Positions 63,206 through 64,000 of a DNA stretch of 64,000 nucleotides are shown here, piece after piece. Every line of letters starts with the position of its first letter. Within the stretch, counting starts at the first letter, position 1. This stretch comes from Bog-105 sp963722935 (GTDB lineage: Bacteria > Acidobacteriota > Terriglobia > Bryobacterales > Bryobacteraceae): assembly GCA_963722935.1 (NCBI GenBank), contig CAVROY010000003.1, forward strand, positions 434,001-498,000, written 5' to 3'. A model generated the notes under the pieces. The model did not search any database. It was not told where the DNA came from and worked only from the letters and a program-made list of their open reading frames with translations. A program made the position numbers and the translations under genes.

Positions 63206-64000
63206 GCGCGAACTTCGCACTTCTCATTGCGGCATCTTCCGTCTCCGGAGAAGTGGATCTGGTGTTTATACTGCTGCTCATTCTCTGCACCACGGTCTCC
63301 GTCGCTATTGCCGCGTTTCTGATCTATTGCGCGATTCGCTATCACCGCAAATCGGAAAACGAGCTGGGAAGCCAGCAGCGTTACAACATTCCCATCGAGG
63401 TCGCTTGGACCGTCATCCCCTTCATCCTGTTCGTGGGCATGTTCGTCTGGGGAGCGAAACTGTATTTCGAAATCGAGCGGCCGCCCGACAACGCGATCGC
63501 TATGTACGTCGTGGCGAAGCAATGGATGTGGAAAATTCAACATCCCGAAGGGCCGCGTGAGATCAATGAGCTCCACATCCCCGCCGGCCGGCCGGTGAAG
63601 CTCATCATGACCTCTGAAGACGTCATTCATAGCTTCTTCGTGCCCGCCTTCCGGACCAAGCAGGATGTGCTTCCCGACCGTTACACCACCACCTGGTTTG
63701 AAGCCACGCAGCCGGGCCAATATCACTTATTCTGCTCCCAGTACTGCGGCACAAAGCATTCCGGGATGATTGGCTGGATTTACGCCATGAGCCCCAGGGA
63801 TTACCAGACCTGGCTCACGCAAGGCGCGCCGGAGGGATCTCTCGCCTCGACCGGCGAGAAATACTTTCATCAGTTCGGATGCGCAAACTGTCATAACTTC
63901 AGCACTCAAGGCCGCTGTCCCGATTTGCGCAACCTATATATGCGACCGGTCCTGCTGACAACCGGAAAGACCGTCGTCGCGGACGATTCCTATATCCGCG
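63202..64000 (+). CDS. ctaC: Cytochrome c oxidase subunit II with fused cytochrome c, 3' end cut by window edge
   Basis: The frame from ATG 63202 is open to the window end (266 codons). Two N-terminal helices (VDLVFILLLILCTTVSVAIA; VAWTVIPFILFVGMFVWGA) precede the cupredoxin domain with VVAKQWMWKIQHPEG, SFFVPAFRTKQDVLPDRYTT and the CuA site CSQYCGTKHSGM. A CANCH heme motif follows in a C-terminal cytochrome c domain, defining a caa3-type oxidase. It receives electrons from the ActABCDEF complex through cytochrome c. Confidence 0.95.
   Translation, partial: MSANFALLIAASSVSGEVDLVFILLLILCTTVSVAIAAFLIYCAIRYHRKSENELGSQQRYNIPIEVAWTVIPFILFVGMFVWGAKLYFEIERPPDNAIAMYVVAKQWMWKIQHPEGPREINELHIPAGRPVKLIMTSEDVIHSFFVPAFRTKQDVLPDRYTTTWFEATQPGQYHLFCSQYCGTKHSGMIGWIYAMSPRDYQTWLTQGAPEGSLASTGEKYFHQFGCANCHNFSTQGRCPDLRNLYMRPVLLTTGKTVVADDSYIR

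Overview
The window reads as a chromosomal segment of a Gram-negative bacterium of the phylum Acidobacteriota, most like the Solibacter/Bryobacter group. This is an inference from gene content: an Oar-type TonB-dependent receptor, a PadR-linked membrane protein, an alpha/beta-fused 2-oxoacid dehydrogenase E1, a six-gene alternative complex III (ActABCDEF) leading into cytochrome oxidase, and large secreted RHS proteins. No rRNA is present to confirm it.

Layout. 1-2.9 kb: pyrimidine genes pyrB (cut by the window edge) and pyrR on the minus strand, a small exported protein, and homoserine dehydrogenase. 3.1-6.9 kb: a small accessory zone with a Fic protein, a tyrosine-recombinase relic, tRNA-Ser(GCT), and a decayed island of about 1.6 kb. 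The island is bounded by the tRNA-Ser 3' end and a second copy of that end at 6319-6339. It holds two small alphaproteobacterial-looking ORFs, a tRNA-Arg lacking four T-arm bases, and a ParD-like antitoxin followed by a broken ParE toxin. 6.9-18.5 kb: mostly housekeeping genes (PLP decarboxylase, single-module Clp-type AAA protein, frameshifted JAB-like membrane protein, rsmI, hemH, pyk, uppP, ftsK, cmk). 18.6-28.9 kb: a minus-strand RHS polymorphic-toxin locus, with one long exported RHS gene (now in three frames), two displaced C-terminal cassettes and one relic. Each of the three complete C-termini overlaps a small candidate immunity gene. 29-33.5 kb: an ABC exporter pair, a PadR regulator and a PadR-associated membrane protein. 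33.6-40.4 kb: a zinc-ribbon protein, a lipoprotein hydrolase, then an Oar receptor and a 2-oxoacid dehydrogenase E1, both broken by many single-base frameshifts. 40.4-48.5 kb: a GNAT enzyme and an L-rhamnose operon (rhaI, rhaD-dehydrogenase fusion, rhaT) running into lutABC. 48.6-64 kb: Hsp20, then a long plus-strand run of formate dehydrogenase fdhABC, actABCDEF, a small membrane protein, sco1 and ctaC (cut by the window edge).

How the genes work together. In the rhamnose block, isomerase and aldolase would yield dihydroxyacetone phosphate and L-lactaldehyde; the fused dehydrogenase would oxidise the latter to L-lactate, and LutABC would take that to pyruvate. In the respiratory block, formate electrons would enter the quinone pool, pass through alternative complex III to cytochrome c, and on to a caa3-type oxidase. 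FdhA has an in-frame TGA in the position of the active-site Cys/Sec, followed by a SECIS-like hairpin, so it is read here as a selenoprotein and not a pseudogene.

Many reading frames elsewhere (RHS, JAB-like, Oar, E1, lutA, rhaD) are interrupted by single-base shifts while both flanks keep family-like sequence. Genuine decay and sequence or assembly error cannot be separated from this window alone.
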